From positions 1 to 64,000 of the forward strand of contig CAKQRZ010000009.1 of assembly GCA_934271715.1 (NCBI GenBank): a stretch of 64,000 bases of DNA, given 5' to 3'. A program made the translations under genes and the position numbers. The notes under the pieces are model-generated. The model had not been told where the DNA came from, ran no database searches, and saw nothing but the letters and a program-made list of their open reading frames with translations. The stretch is from an uncultured Alphaproteobacteria bacterium. GTDB lineage: Bacteria; Pseudomonadota; Alphaproteobacteria; RF32; CAG-239. Positions 32,632 through 40,788 of this stretch are shown one piece after another (position 1 is the first letter of the stretch; every line of letters begins with the position of its first letter).

Positions 32632-35600
32632 CTATTTATATTGGCTCATGTATTCCAATAAAGTATGCTTATCGTTAACGTTTTTCTGAGCTTTTTCCAG
32701 CAATTCTTCATAACGTGCCGGGTTCATCTTGTTGACAACCTGGAAACGTGTTTCACTAGACATAAACTCAGACAAAGGTTTAGATGGAGCTTTAGAATCC
32801 AATGTCAACGGAGCTTTGCCTGCTGTTTCGTTCAACGGATTGAAACGGAACAAAGGCCAACTGCCTGTTTCAACAGCATTCTTTTGGTGAGCCAAACCAT
32901 CAGCCATATTCAAACCCTGGTTAATGCATGGGCAGTAAGCGATAATCAAAGACGGACCGTCATAGGCCTCAGCTTCGTTCATAGCTTTAATAACCTGCAT
33001 ATCGTTGGCACCCATAGCAACCTGAGCTACATATACATTGCCATAAGACATAGCAATCATAGCCAAATCTTTTTTCGGCAATTCTTTACCGGCTGTAGCA
33101 AATTTGGCAGAAGCGCCCATCGGAGTAGCTTTGGATTGTTGACCGCCGGTGTTAGAATATACGCCGGTGTCCACAACCAAAATATTGACATTGCGGCCGG
33201 AAGCGATAACGTGGTCAACACCGCCGAAACCAATATCATAAGCCCAGCCGTCACCACCGATAATCCATACGGATTTTTTAATCAGGTAGTCGGCGATTTC
33301 GCTCAAATGCTTAGCTTCTTCGCTGTTCATTGTTGCCAATTCAGCGCGCAAAGCAGCTACATTGTCGCGTTGAGCGTCAATTTCCATATCATTAGACTGA
33401 GGATTGCTCAAAATCTTTTCAGCAACTTCGCCTAATTCTGCTTTCATAGATTCCAGCAAAGTTTTGGCTGTAATTTGTTCGTGGTCAATAGAAACACGCA
33501 TACCCAAACCAAATTCGGCGTTATCTTCAAACAAAGAGTTTGCCCAAGCCGGACCATGACCTTTTTCATCTTTGCAATATGGTGTTGTCGGCAAGTTACC
33601 GGAATAAATTGAAGAACAACCTGTTGCGTTTGCCACAACCATACGGTCACCAAACAATTGAGTCAGCAATTTGATGTATGGCGTTTCGCCGCAGCCTGCG
33701 CAAGCACCAGAAAATTCAAACAAAGGCTGAATCATTTGTGTTGTCTTAGGCAAGTTTTTAGCAACTTCAGTTCTCTTTACATAAGGCAATGTTTCAAAGA
33801 ACTTCCAGTTGGCCTTTTCTTCTTCCAAGTGGTTTTCAATGTGGTCCATATTGATAGCGTGCAATTCCGGATTTTCTTTGTTTTTAGCCGGACAAGCTGT
33901 TACGCATACGCCGCAGCCTGTGCAGTCTTCCGGAGAAATTTGCAGCATAAACTTCTTACCGGCAAATTCTTTACCTTTATAGTCGGCAGTTTTCAAGGTA
34001 GCCGGAGCGTTCTTTAATTCTTCTTCCGAAGCAACTTTCATACGAATTACACCGTGCGGGCAAACGATTGAGCATTTACCGCATTGAATACAAGTATTTG
34101 CATCCCAAACCGGAACTTCGGTAGCGATGCAGCGTTTTTCATATTGAGTTGTAGCTGTCGGCCATGTACCGTCAACAACTTCTTGCAAATCAGAAGTTTT
34201 AATGCTGTCGCCGTTGTCGGCAATCAAGGTTGCGGTCAAGCCTTGTACAAATTTAGGAGCATCGGCCGGAACAGGAGCTTGGCGATGGAATGTAGATGTA
34301 ACGTGGTCTGGATAAGAAACCTCGAACAAGTGTTCCAAAGAAGCGTCAACAGCGGCATAGTTCTTTTGTACAATAGCGTCGCCTTTTTTGCTGTAAGTCT
34401 TTTTAATGGCAGCTTTAATCTGCGCAATAGCTTCATCTTTTGGCAAAATGTTAGAAATTGCAAAGAAACAAGTCTGCATAACGGTGTTAATACGCTGTCC
34501 CATACCGGTAGCACGAGCAACTTCAACCGCGTTAATAGTGTATAATTTCAGGTGCTTAGCCAAAATTTCTTCTTGAACTTCAATTGGCAGATGTTCCCAA
34601 ACTTCATCAGCTTTGTACGGAGCATTCAACAAGAATGTAGCGCCGTCTTTAGCAATGCGCAGAATATCAACTTTATTCATAAATTGGAATTGGTGACAAG
34701 CCACAAAATCTGCCGAAGTAATCAAATAAGCCGAGCGAATCGGATTGTCGGAAAAACGCAAGTGAGATGTGGTCATAGAGCCTGACTTACGAGAATCGTA
34801 AACAAAGTAGCCTTGACCATATTTTCCGGCGTCTTCAGCAATGATTTTGATGGAGTTCTTGTTAGCGCCAACTGTACCATCGGCACCCAAACCAAAGAAC
34901 ACAGCGCGCACAACATCGTCCGGTTCAACATCAAATTTAGCGTCATAAGCCAATGATTTGTGTGTCAAATCGTCGTTAATGCCAACGGTAAAGCCGTTAA
35001 TCGGAGCGGCAGAAACAGCGTTGTCAAACACAGCTTTAGCCATAGCCGGTGTAAATTCTTTAGAAGATAAACCATAGCGACCGCCATAAATTTTTGGCAA
35101 GCTTGCCAGTTTGCCGTTTGAAAAGGCTTGCGACAAAGCGGTAACAACATCCAAATACAAAGGTTCGCCCAAAGAGCCGGATTCTTTTGTTCTATCCAAA
35201 ACAGAAACAGTTTTAACTGTTTTCGGCAGAGCTTTTAAGAAAGATTCGGTTGGGAACGGACGATACAGATGAACTTTCAAAACGCCCAATTTAGCACCGT
35301 GAGCATTCAAATATTCAATAGCTTCTTCAACTGTTTCGGCACCGGAGCCCATAACCACGATAACGTTTTCAGCGTCAGCAGCGCCGACATAGTCAACAAC
35401 ATGATATTGACGGCCGCTGATTTTGGCGAATTTATCCATTTCTTCCTGAACAATGCTTTCAACTTTATCATAATATACGTTAGCAGCTTCACGGCCTTGG
35501 AAGAACACATCCGGATTCTGCGCTGTACCGCGGATAACCGGATTTTCCGGACGCAGAGCATGCTCAGCGTTAAATTTGTAATTAACGTCTTTCAGCATTG

Positions 35601-36180
35601 CGCGCAAATCGTCATCCGAAAGCAATTTAATCTTTTTAATTTCGTGAGAAGTTCTGAAACCGTCAAAGAAATGTAAAAACGGAACGCGGGAGCGCAAAGT
35701 AGAGGTTTGCGCAATGGCCGCCATATCGTGAGCTTCTTGCACGGAGTTGGAGCAAAGCATTGCAAAACCAGTTTGGCGGCAGCCCATAACATCGGAGTAA
35801 TCGCCGTAAATTGACAAAGCGTGATAAGCCAAAGAGCGGGCGGCAACATGCATAACAAACGGCATCAATTCGCCGGCAATTTTATACATGTTCGGAATCA
35901 TCAACAAAAGGCCTTGAGAAGCCGTAAATGTTGTGGTGAGGGCACCGGCTTGCAAAGAACCGTGGCAAGCACCAGCAGCGCCTGCTTCTGATTGCATTTC
36001 CTGCACTTCAGGAATCACGCCCCACAGATTCTTCTGTTTTGCGGCAGACCACGCATCAGCCCATTCGCCCATCGGAGAAGACGGAGTAATCGGGTAAATA
36101 ACGCAGACTTCGTTCATGCGGTGTGCAACAGAAGAACACGCTTCGTTGGCATCCATCATTTTCATTTTTACATCTGACAT
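32632..36180 (-). CDS. nifJ: Pyruvate:ferredoxin (flavodoxin) oxidoreductase
   Basis: 1182 residues, the full single-chain form. The pyrimidine-binding domain I starts CVIYPITPSSPMGE. The gamma-like domain lies around 420-620. A 2x[4Fe-4S] ferredoxin domain is at about 690-770, with CIQCGKCSIVCPHG and CTGCGVCVTACP. The thiamine-diphosphate domain VI follows, with CAGCGETPYIKLL and GGDGWAYDIG. It converts pyruvate, CoA and oxidised ferredoxin to acetyl-CoA, CO2 and reduced ferredoxin, a core step of anaerobic metabolism. Monocistronic. Confidence 0.96.
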   Translation of the reverse strand: MSDVKMKMMDANEACSSVAHRMNEVCVIYPITPSSPMGEWADAWSAAKQKNLWGVIPEVQEMQSEAGAAGACHGSLQAGALTTTFTASQGLLLMIPNMYKIAGELMPFVMHVAARSLAYHALSIYGDYSDVMGCRQTGFAMLCSNSVQEAHDMAAIAQTSTLRSRVPFLHFFDGFRTSHEIKKIKLLSDDDLRAMLKDVNYKFNAEHALRPENPVIRGTAQNPDVFFQGREAANVYYDKVESIVQEEMDKFAKISGRQYHVVDYVGAADAENVIVVMGSGAETVEEAIEYLNAHGAKLGVLKVHLYRPFPTESFLKALPKTVKTVSVLDRTKESGSLGEPLYLDVVTALSQAFSNGKLASLPKIYGGRYGLSSKEFTPAMAKAVFDNAVSAAPINGFTVGINDDLTHKSLAYDAKFDVEPDDVVRAVFFGLGADGTVGANKNSIKIIAEDAGKYGQGYFVYDSRKSGSMTTSHLRFSDNPIRSAYLITSADFVACHQFQFMNKVDILRIAKDGATFLLNAPYKADEVWEHLPIEVQEEILAKHLKLYTINAVEVARATGMGQRINTVMQTCFFAISNILPKDEAIAQIKAAIKKTYSKKGDAIVQKNYAAVDASLEHLFEVSYPDHVTSTFHRQAPVPADAPKFVQGLTATLIADNGDSIKTSDLQEVVDGTWPTATTQYEKRCIATEVPVWDANTCIQCGKCSIVCPHGVIRMKVASEEELKNAPATLKTADYKGKEFAGKKFMLQISPEDCTGCGVCVTACPAKNKENPELHAINMDHIENHLEEEKANWKFFETLPYVKRTEVAKNLPKTTQMIQPLFEFSGACAGCGETPYIKLLTQLFGDRMVVANATGCSSIYSGNLPTTPYCKDEKGHGPAWANSLFEDNAEFGLGMRVSIDHEQITAKTLLESMKAELGEVAEKILSNPQSNDMEIDAQRDNVAALRAELATMNSEEAKHLSEIADYLIKKSVWIIGGDGWAYDIGFGGVDHVIASGRNVNILVVDTGVYSNTGGQQSKATPMGASAKFATAGKELPKKDLAMIAMSYGNVYVAQVAMGANDMQVIKAMNEAEAYDGPSLIIAYCPCINQGLNMADGLAHQKNAVETGSWPLFRFNPLNETAGKAPLTLDSKAPSKPLSEFMSSETRFQVVNKMNPARYEELLEKAQKNVNDKHTLLEYMSQYK

Positions 36181-36392
36181 AGATAGTATCCTTAAAAGTT
36201 TAAATTAAAATTACAAAACATCAAAGGCTTAAAGCCAAAGGTTTTGTATGGGTTACAAAACAATAATGTTTATGGCGAATTTATAGCATATCGCCGGTAA
36301 AAATCAAGTTTTTAAAAGCAGTTTGCCACATACTTATTTTATATATAATCTGTGCATAAAATGACAAAATATAAAAAATTTTCAAAAAGGTC

Positions 36393-36421
36393 TTGACTTT
36401 TGTCAATGTGAGGGTTATAGA
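36393..36421 (+). promoter_or_regulatory. Promoter of M16-like gene
   Basis: TTGACT (36393-36398), 17 bases, TATAGA (36416-36421). The start codon follows 55 bases later without a recognisable ribosome site. Confidence 0.6.
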
Positions 36422-36476
36422 TATAGGCATAATTCAATTATTAACATATTTATTAACTTTTTAAATTATTCGCATT

Positions 36477-37772
36477 ATGAAGAAGATTTTAGCTAACGGT
36501 GTTACTATCGTATGTAAGAACGCATGTGAGTTTAAGGAAGTTTCATTGACTTTCAAGTCTGGTCATGCAAACGAGCCAAAAGTTGGTATTGCCGGTGTCT
36601 ATGAGAAGCTTGTTACAAGCAATACTCATTGTACTGGCTCAGTTTTCGGCGGTTCTATGACTTCATTTATCGTTTACAATGCAAACGGTATCAGTACTTT
36701 GAGCAAGGCAGTTAAGGCGTTGTTTTCAGGCTGTGTGAAAGTTCCAGTAACTTTGAAGGCGTTGACTGAGGTTATCAAGGATGTTATTCAGCATACTGAA
36801 GACTTGGCTCCGCTCCCAGAACGTCAGGTGAAGCTTGCTTACAAGCATACTGCGTTTGGCAACAGCAAGCTGTGGTCTACAGATGAGTATATTGCAAAGC
36901 TTCAGGAGCTTACGGTTAAGGATGTTCAGGAGTACATTGCAGACAATCTTGTCGGTAACAATATCGTCGTCAGTTACTGCGGTCCTATTGATTCGGAACA
37001 TCCTGAAGAGGACGTCAATGAAGTAGCAAAGGTTGTAGAAAAGTACTTCGGCAAGCTTCCTGCCGGCACCAAGAAAGCTGATTGCTCTCTTGACTATACT
37101 GGCGGCTTCCAGTTCATTCAGGGCGAAGGTACTAAGCATGTTGCCCGTCTCGGCTGGTATTTGCCTAAGGAATACAATACTGCAGAGACTAACATTCTGA
37201 TGAGTATGCTCGCCGGCCGCTTGGAACGTTCTATGGCAGAAGCCAAGATTGATGCCGATACCAATGTCAAGGTTGCCGGTTACTTCGGTCTCCGCACTCT
37301 GTGTATTACGCTGAAGTGTTCCGGTAAGCGTCACTTTGATGCCGCTTTCAACATTGTACTGGCTAACATCAAGCGTTTGCAGGACAGCGAAGCTACAGAA
37401 CGCCGTATGGAAACAACTCGTTCCCGTGCTGCCAATGAGCGCCTCGTCGTTTCTAACGAAGTTTTGCCTGGTTCAGTTGAGGCTGCATGGTCTTTGCTCG
37501 GCCGTGACATTGATTACGATGCCGACAGCGTGATCAGCGATCTTTATCAGGTAACTGCTCACGATGTTAAGGTTGCTGCCCGCGAGATTTTCTCTCAGAA
37601 GCCAACGGTTGTGCTTTATACCCGCAAGCCTTATCCTACCATGGATAAGATTCAGAAAGCGATTGCGTATGGTGCCAAGCCAAAGGCTCAGGGCAAGAAG
37701 TCTGAAGAGACAGAGTTCTCTGAGACTGAAAAAACTGCCATGGAAAGCATTGATGCTTGTCATTCAAACTAA
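36477..37772 (+). CDS. M16-like protein with lost zinc motif, atypical codon use
   Basis: 431 residues with the fold pattern of M16 (pitrilysin/processing-peptidase) proteins: the N-terminal strand MKKILANGVTIVCKN, LTFKSGHANEP, the middle linker, and the repeated second half (GWYLPKEYNTAETNILMSML). The HxxEH zinc motif expected after GIAGV is replaced by VYEKL, so the protein cannot bind zinc in the usual way. Lys is coded almost only by AAG, and CTC, GTC and CGC are frequent, unlike the AAA-preferring neighbours; this suggests recent transfer. No Shine-Dalgarno site is seen. The C-terminal tail is charged and low-complexity. An inactive partner subunit of an M16 pair is one option, but no active partner is nearby. 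Confidence 0.65.
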   Translation: MKKILANGVTIVCKNACEFKEVSLTFKSGHANEPKVGIAGVYEKLVTSNTHCTGSVFGGSMTSFIVYNANGISTLSKAVKALFSGCVKVPVTLKALTEVIKDVIQHTEDLAPLPERQVKLAYKHTAFGNSKLWSTDEYIAKLQELTVKDVQEYIADNLVGNNIVVSYCGPIDSEHPEEDVNEVAKVVEKYFGKLPAGTKKADCSLDYTGGFQFIQGEGTKHVARLGWYLPKEYNTAETNILMSMLAGRLERSMAEAKIDADTNVKVAGYFGLRTLCITLKCSGKRHFDAAFNIVLANIKRLQDSEATERRMETTRSRAANERLVVSNEVLPGSVEAAWSLLGRDIDYDADSVISDLYQVTAHDVKVAAREIFSQKPTVVLYTRKPYPTMDKIQKAIAYGAKPKAQGKKSEETEFSETEKTAMESIDACHSN

Positions 37773-37827
37773 GCATCCGGCGCGTTAACCAGACCTAAAT
37801 CTGAAATCTTAATAATCTTCTAAAACT

Positions 37828-37856
37828 AAGGAGTACGTTTTTATAACGTACTCCTT
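37828..37856 (+). terminator. Terminator of M16-like gene
   Basis: AAGGAGTACGTT (37828-37839) pairs with AACGTACTCCTT (37845-37856), followed by T-rich sequence. Confidence 0.8.
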
Positions 37857-37920
37857 TCTTTTTGCCTTGCATAATTGCCGGCAATAAACTATATACCATA
37901 GCAAAAGGGAGAATTATAAA

Positions 37921-38769
37921 ATGCTGGAAATATTGGCAGAAACACTGATTGATAACATAAAAATTTTTCCGTTTCTGTTTGTTACCTATTTGTTTTTGGA
38001 ATATCTTGAACGCAAAACTTCAGATAAAACCACAGCTGCTATTCAAAAAGCCACCAAGGCCGGTCCTTTAGCCGGTGCGGTTTTGGGCGTTTTGCCGCAA
38101 TGCGGATTCTCGGTTGTTGCCGCCAATTTATTTGCCGCCCGCGTGATTACTTTAGGCACGCTGATGGCAATTTTTCTTTCCACCTCAGACGAGCTATTGC
38201 CGATTTTAATTTCTTATGAAGCTCCATTGTCTTTAATTGCCCTAATTATCGGCTATAAAGCCGCGTGCGGAATTATCTTTGGCTATTTAATTGATTTTAC
38301 GTTTAAAAAACGTCATAATTTGCCGGAACCGGATATTGAAACGCTGTGCCAAAACGAGCATTGCCATTGCGAGGAAGACGAGCCGCTTTGGAAACCGGCG
38401 CTTTATCATTCTGTACGCATTACCTTGTTTATTTTAGCGGTCAGCCTAATTTTGAATCTTCTCCTGCAATTTTACGGAAACTCAGCTAATCTGACGCAAA
38501 TTCTGCAATATCCGCTGCTGGGAGAAATGTTTAGCGCTTTAATTGGACTGATTCCGAATTGTTCGGCTTCGGTTATTTTGACGCAGATGTATATTATGAA
38601 TTATATTGATTTCAGCACCATGATGAGCGGCAGCTTGGTCAGCGGTGGAGTAGGGCTGCTGGTGCTGTTCAGAGTAAACCGCCCCTTAAAGCAAAACCTT
38701 AAAATTCTCGCTTTGCTCTATATTTGCGGCTTGCTCGGCGGCTTGTGCAGCAATTTACTGGAATTTTAA
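37921..38769 (+). CDS. Putative 10-TM heavy-metal exporter (ArsP_2/DUF2899 type)
   Basis: 282 residues with about eight to ten membrane segments in two similar halves. Each half carries a Pro-Cys motif: GVLPQCGFSVVAANL near residue 60 and GLIPNCSASVILTQM near 215. A hydrophilic loop between them is rich in His, Cys and Glu (CQNEHCHCEED), suitable for metal binding. This is the pattern of putative manganese/arsenic efflux permeases. The substrate is not proven. It stands alone with a ribosome site (AAAGGGAG). Confidence 0.72.
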   Translation: MLEILAETLIDNIKIFPFLFVTYLFLEYLERKTSDKTTAAIQKATKAGPLAGAVLGVLPQCGFSVVAANLFAARVITLGTLMAIFLSTSDELLPILISYEAPLSLIALIIGYKAACGIIFGYLIDFTFKKRHNLPEPDIETLCQNEHCHCEEDEPLWKPALYHSVRITLFILAVSLILNLLLQFYGNSANLTQILQYPLLGEMFSALIGLIPNCSASVILTQMYIMNYIDFSTMMSGSLVSGGVGLLVLFRVNRPLKQNLKILALLYICGLLGGLCSNLLEF

Positions 38770-38873
38770 TATTGCGTAAATACCAGTTCTCACAGGGTAA
38801 AATCTCAAAAAAAATCATATACTTTTAATTTTCTATGTGATAAATTTAGTGATAGCATAATAGAGAGGATAAA

Positions 38874-39290
38874 ATGAATAAATCAAATTTAGACTTGGTA
38901 AATTTAAAAAACTGTATTTCAACCTTGAAAAACTGCTCTAAAGATTTCAAAGCTGCTGACACGGAAATAATGAAAGAATATATCGCCGACGCCTGTATAA
39001 AACGTTATGAATATACAGTTGAAACAGCTTGGAAAACAATGAAAAAATTTCTGAAATTGGAATACGGTAAAAAAGACGAAGAACTGACTATGAACAATAT
39101 TTTCCGTTTTATGGAGGGGTATGGATTTATTCATTCTTGGGAAAAGTGGCGTGAATATTACGACCGAAGAAATGACACCAGCCACGAATATAGCCAAGTT
39201 AAAGCTCTGGTAATTTTAGGCATGGTTGATAATTTAGTTGAAGACTGTGAATTTTTGTATAAAAAACTGCAAGATAAAATGGAAAAATAA
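38874..39290 (+). CDS. HEPN-domain nucleotidyltransferase partner (HI0074-like, HepT-type)
   Basis: 138 residues, all helical. The HEPN RX4H motif is visible (RNDTSH in YYDRRNDTSHEY), the catalytic site of HEPN RNases. Proteins of this family pair with a small MNT nucleotidyltransferase, here the directly adjoining gene (no gap). In HEPN/MNT toxin-antitoxin pairs the MNT AMPylates and silences the HEPN toxin. It could also be a non-toxic substrate-binding subunit. The ATG follows AGAGGATAAA. Confidence 0.82.
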   Translation: MNKSNLDLVNLKNCISTLKNCSKDFKAADTEIMKEYIADACIKRYEYTVETAWKTMKKFLKLEYGKKDEELTMNNIFRFMEGYGFIHSWEKWREYYDRRNDTSHEYSQVKALVILGMVDNLVEDCEFLYKKLQDKMEK

Positions 39291-39596
39291 ATGGTTTTAG
39301 GCGTGACAGACAAAGAACAGCGGATTATAGAAGATATTTTAGACGCTTATGCGGATAGTTATGCCTTTTATTACTATGGTTCGCGCGTAAAAGGCAATTT
39401 TGAAAAGACCTCTGATTTAGATGTTTTAATCAAAGGTCAAAAAGAAATGCCGCTGTTTATTTTAAGCGAGCTGAAAGAAAAATTTGACGCCAGCTATTTG
39501 CCGTACATTGTCAATTTTTCCGATTATCACAATATCACGCCTGATTTTTATGAGCATATCAAGCAAGATTTGGTTAATTACAAAGCAAATGCTTAA
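39291..39596 (+). CDS. MNT-type minimal nucleotidyltransferase (antitoxin)
   Basis: 101 residues with the pol-beta superfamily motif YYGSRVKGNFEKTSDLDVLI (GSRx..SDxD), with two metal-binding Asp and a third acidic residue around 75. It is the expected antitoxin/AMP-transferase partner of the HEPN gene immediately upstream. Its stop codon overlaps the end of the convergent prepilin gene. Confidence 0.82.
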   Translation: MVLGVTDKEQRIIEDILDAYADSYAFYYYGSRVKGNFEKTSDLDVLIKGQKEMPLFILSELKEKFDASYLPYIVNFSDYHNITPDFYEHIKQDLVNYKANA

Positions 39597-40399
39597 AACT
39601 CCAGAGTTACGGTACAGCTTTGCACGCCGCCTTCACAGCCGTTGCATTCATCGTTAATTTCGTCCAGAGTAATGTCGTTAAGGCATTTTTTGTCGCCGCC
39701 GCAATAGGCATCGCCGTAAAATTGCGTATTGTTGGCGCCGGATTTATAAATCCATGCATATTGCACGGCACTATGCAGCGGCTGAGCTAAATCGCTCATC
39801 AGGGCGCGGCATAGCTTAACCGGAAAATAAGGTGTGAATCCGGTGCCATCATCATTATTTGTAAAACCGCCAATATGAAAATCCATAACCAAATTGCCGC
39901 CGCGGGAAAAAACACTAACCATGTTGCCGTCAGAATCAATAAGCTGATTTATGGCGTTGTTGCTATGCCAATCGGCAGGAACTAAATTTGCCGCAAGCAC
40001 ATAGTCGCGCAGCCCGCATTCTTGCCAATTTGCTACCCAATCATTACATTTCAGCTTCTTAAATTCGTTTACATTTCCAATCATTCCCGCCACTAAATAG
40101 CTGTATTGTTCTATAGTTTTGTTGATTTTAAACTTTTCCATCGCCTTTGAATAACCGGCAATCCCGCCAACCGATAATACTCCAATTATTGCCAGAACGC
40201 CTAGCATTTCAATCATACTGCGGCCAAGCGGGTTTGTGCCTCTGCCACCAGTCATCCTAGGCCGTGACGCACAGTCTGTACCTAGGATCTTGTGGCACCA
40301 AGGGCGTGGCAATCCAAAACCCTCGCCCCGTGAGGGAGAGGGTGCAGACTTGTCTGCGGGTGAGGGGTACTTAAAGACATTTTCAAATAATTTATACAT
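39593..40399 (-). CDS. Type IV prepilin-like protein with in-frame repeat insertion in leader
   Basis: 268 residues. It starts MYKLFEN at an ATG with GGAGG upstream and the same 5' context as the uninterrupted genes at 19948 and 57086. After residue 7 come about 51 repeat-derived residues (PSPADKSAPSPSRGEG ... MTGGRGTNPL). Then comes G59 followed by RSMIEMLGVLAIIGVLSV; the mature chain is about 39593-40222. The body ends with Cys pairs (AYCGGDKKC, CNGCEGGVQSC) and LEF. This is the clearest case of a leader interrupted by a repeat, because start, ribosome site and frame are all intact. The leader RNA at 40435-40626 precedes it. Confidence 0.8.
   Translation of the reverse strand: MYKLFENVFKYPSPADKSAPSPSRGEGFGLPRPWCHKILGTDCASRPRMTGGRGTNPLGRSMIEMLGVLAIIGVLSVGGIAGYSKAMEKFKINKTIEQYSYLVAGMIGNVNEFKKLKCNDWVANWQECGLRDYVLAANLVPADWHSNNAINQLIDSDGNMVSVFSRGGNLVMDFHIGGFTNNDDGTGFTPYFPVKLCRALMSDLAQPLHSAVQYAWIYKSGANNTQFYGDAYCGGDKKCLNDITLDEINDECNGCEGGVQSCTVTLEF
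40223..40376 (-). repeat. Repeat module inserted between prepilin residues 7 and 8
   Basis: About 154 bases absent from the uninterrupted homologues at 19948 and 57086. It contains CCTCTCCCTCACGGGGCGAG and the palindrome ATCCTAGG/CCTAGGAT, the same module as at 3742-3890, 18528-18665 and 31954-32101. Its length keeps the frame. Confidence 0.85.
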
Positions 40400-40434
40400 A
40401 TTTCTAACCTCCGTTTAATTTGTTGTATGCAAAA

Positions 40435-40626
40435 CAAAACCCACCAAAATGGCGGGCGGATGTTGAGAAACCGTATATAACCAAACGGCTCGGCTTATTC
40501 AGCTCATAGCCATATTCAGCCGACATCCGCTCAAGCGAAAATCGGCATAACAAATTTAAGTCGTTTATGCATAACGACTGGTTATATAAAGGGTTCTCAC
40601 GCCCTAGACAGACTATAGCCTATCCA
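40435..40626 (-). ncRNA. Structured prepilin leader RNA with terminator (copy 2)
   Basis: The same architecture as 19983-20179 with compensatory changes. The closing helix is GAGAACC with GGTTTCTC. The second helix is ATATAACC (40580-40587) with GGTTATAT (40475-40482), a different sequence from copy 1 but still complementary. The terminator is CCCGCC with GGTGGG followed by TTTTG. The GGATAG start and the CGGATGT/ACATCCG long-range pair are retained. Confidence 0.75.
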
Positions 40627-40632
40627 ACAATC

Positions 40633-40661
40633 ATTTTAGCTAAAGATAATCTGAAAGTAAA
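40633..40661 (-). promoter_or_regulatory. Promoter of prepilin leader RNA (copy 2)
   Basis: Minus strand TTTACT, 17 bases, TAAAAT, identical to copies 1 and 4. Confidence 0.7.
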
Positions 40662-40788
40662 GACATTTTTATTTCACAAAATCAAAAAATAAATACACTT
40701 TTTAAGATTTTTCTAAAAAAGTATTTAATTTATTGCAAAGACGAATTGTCTACCTCCAAGTTAATATATTGAAGAGGAATATAACATA

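Noticed and set aside
32665..33435. ORF of 256 codons on the plus strand inside nifJ
   Set aside because: Shadow frame of the conserved thiamine-diphosphate domain of nifJ.
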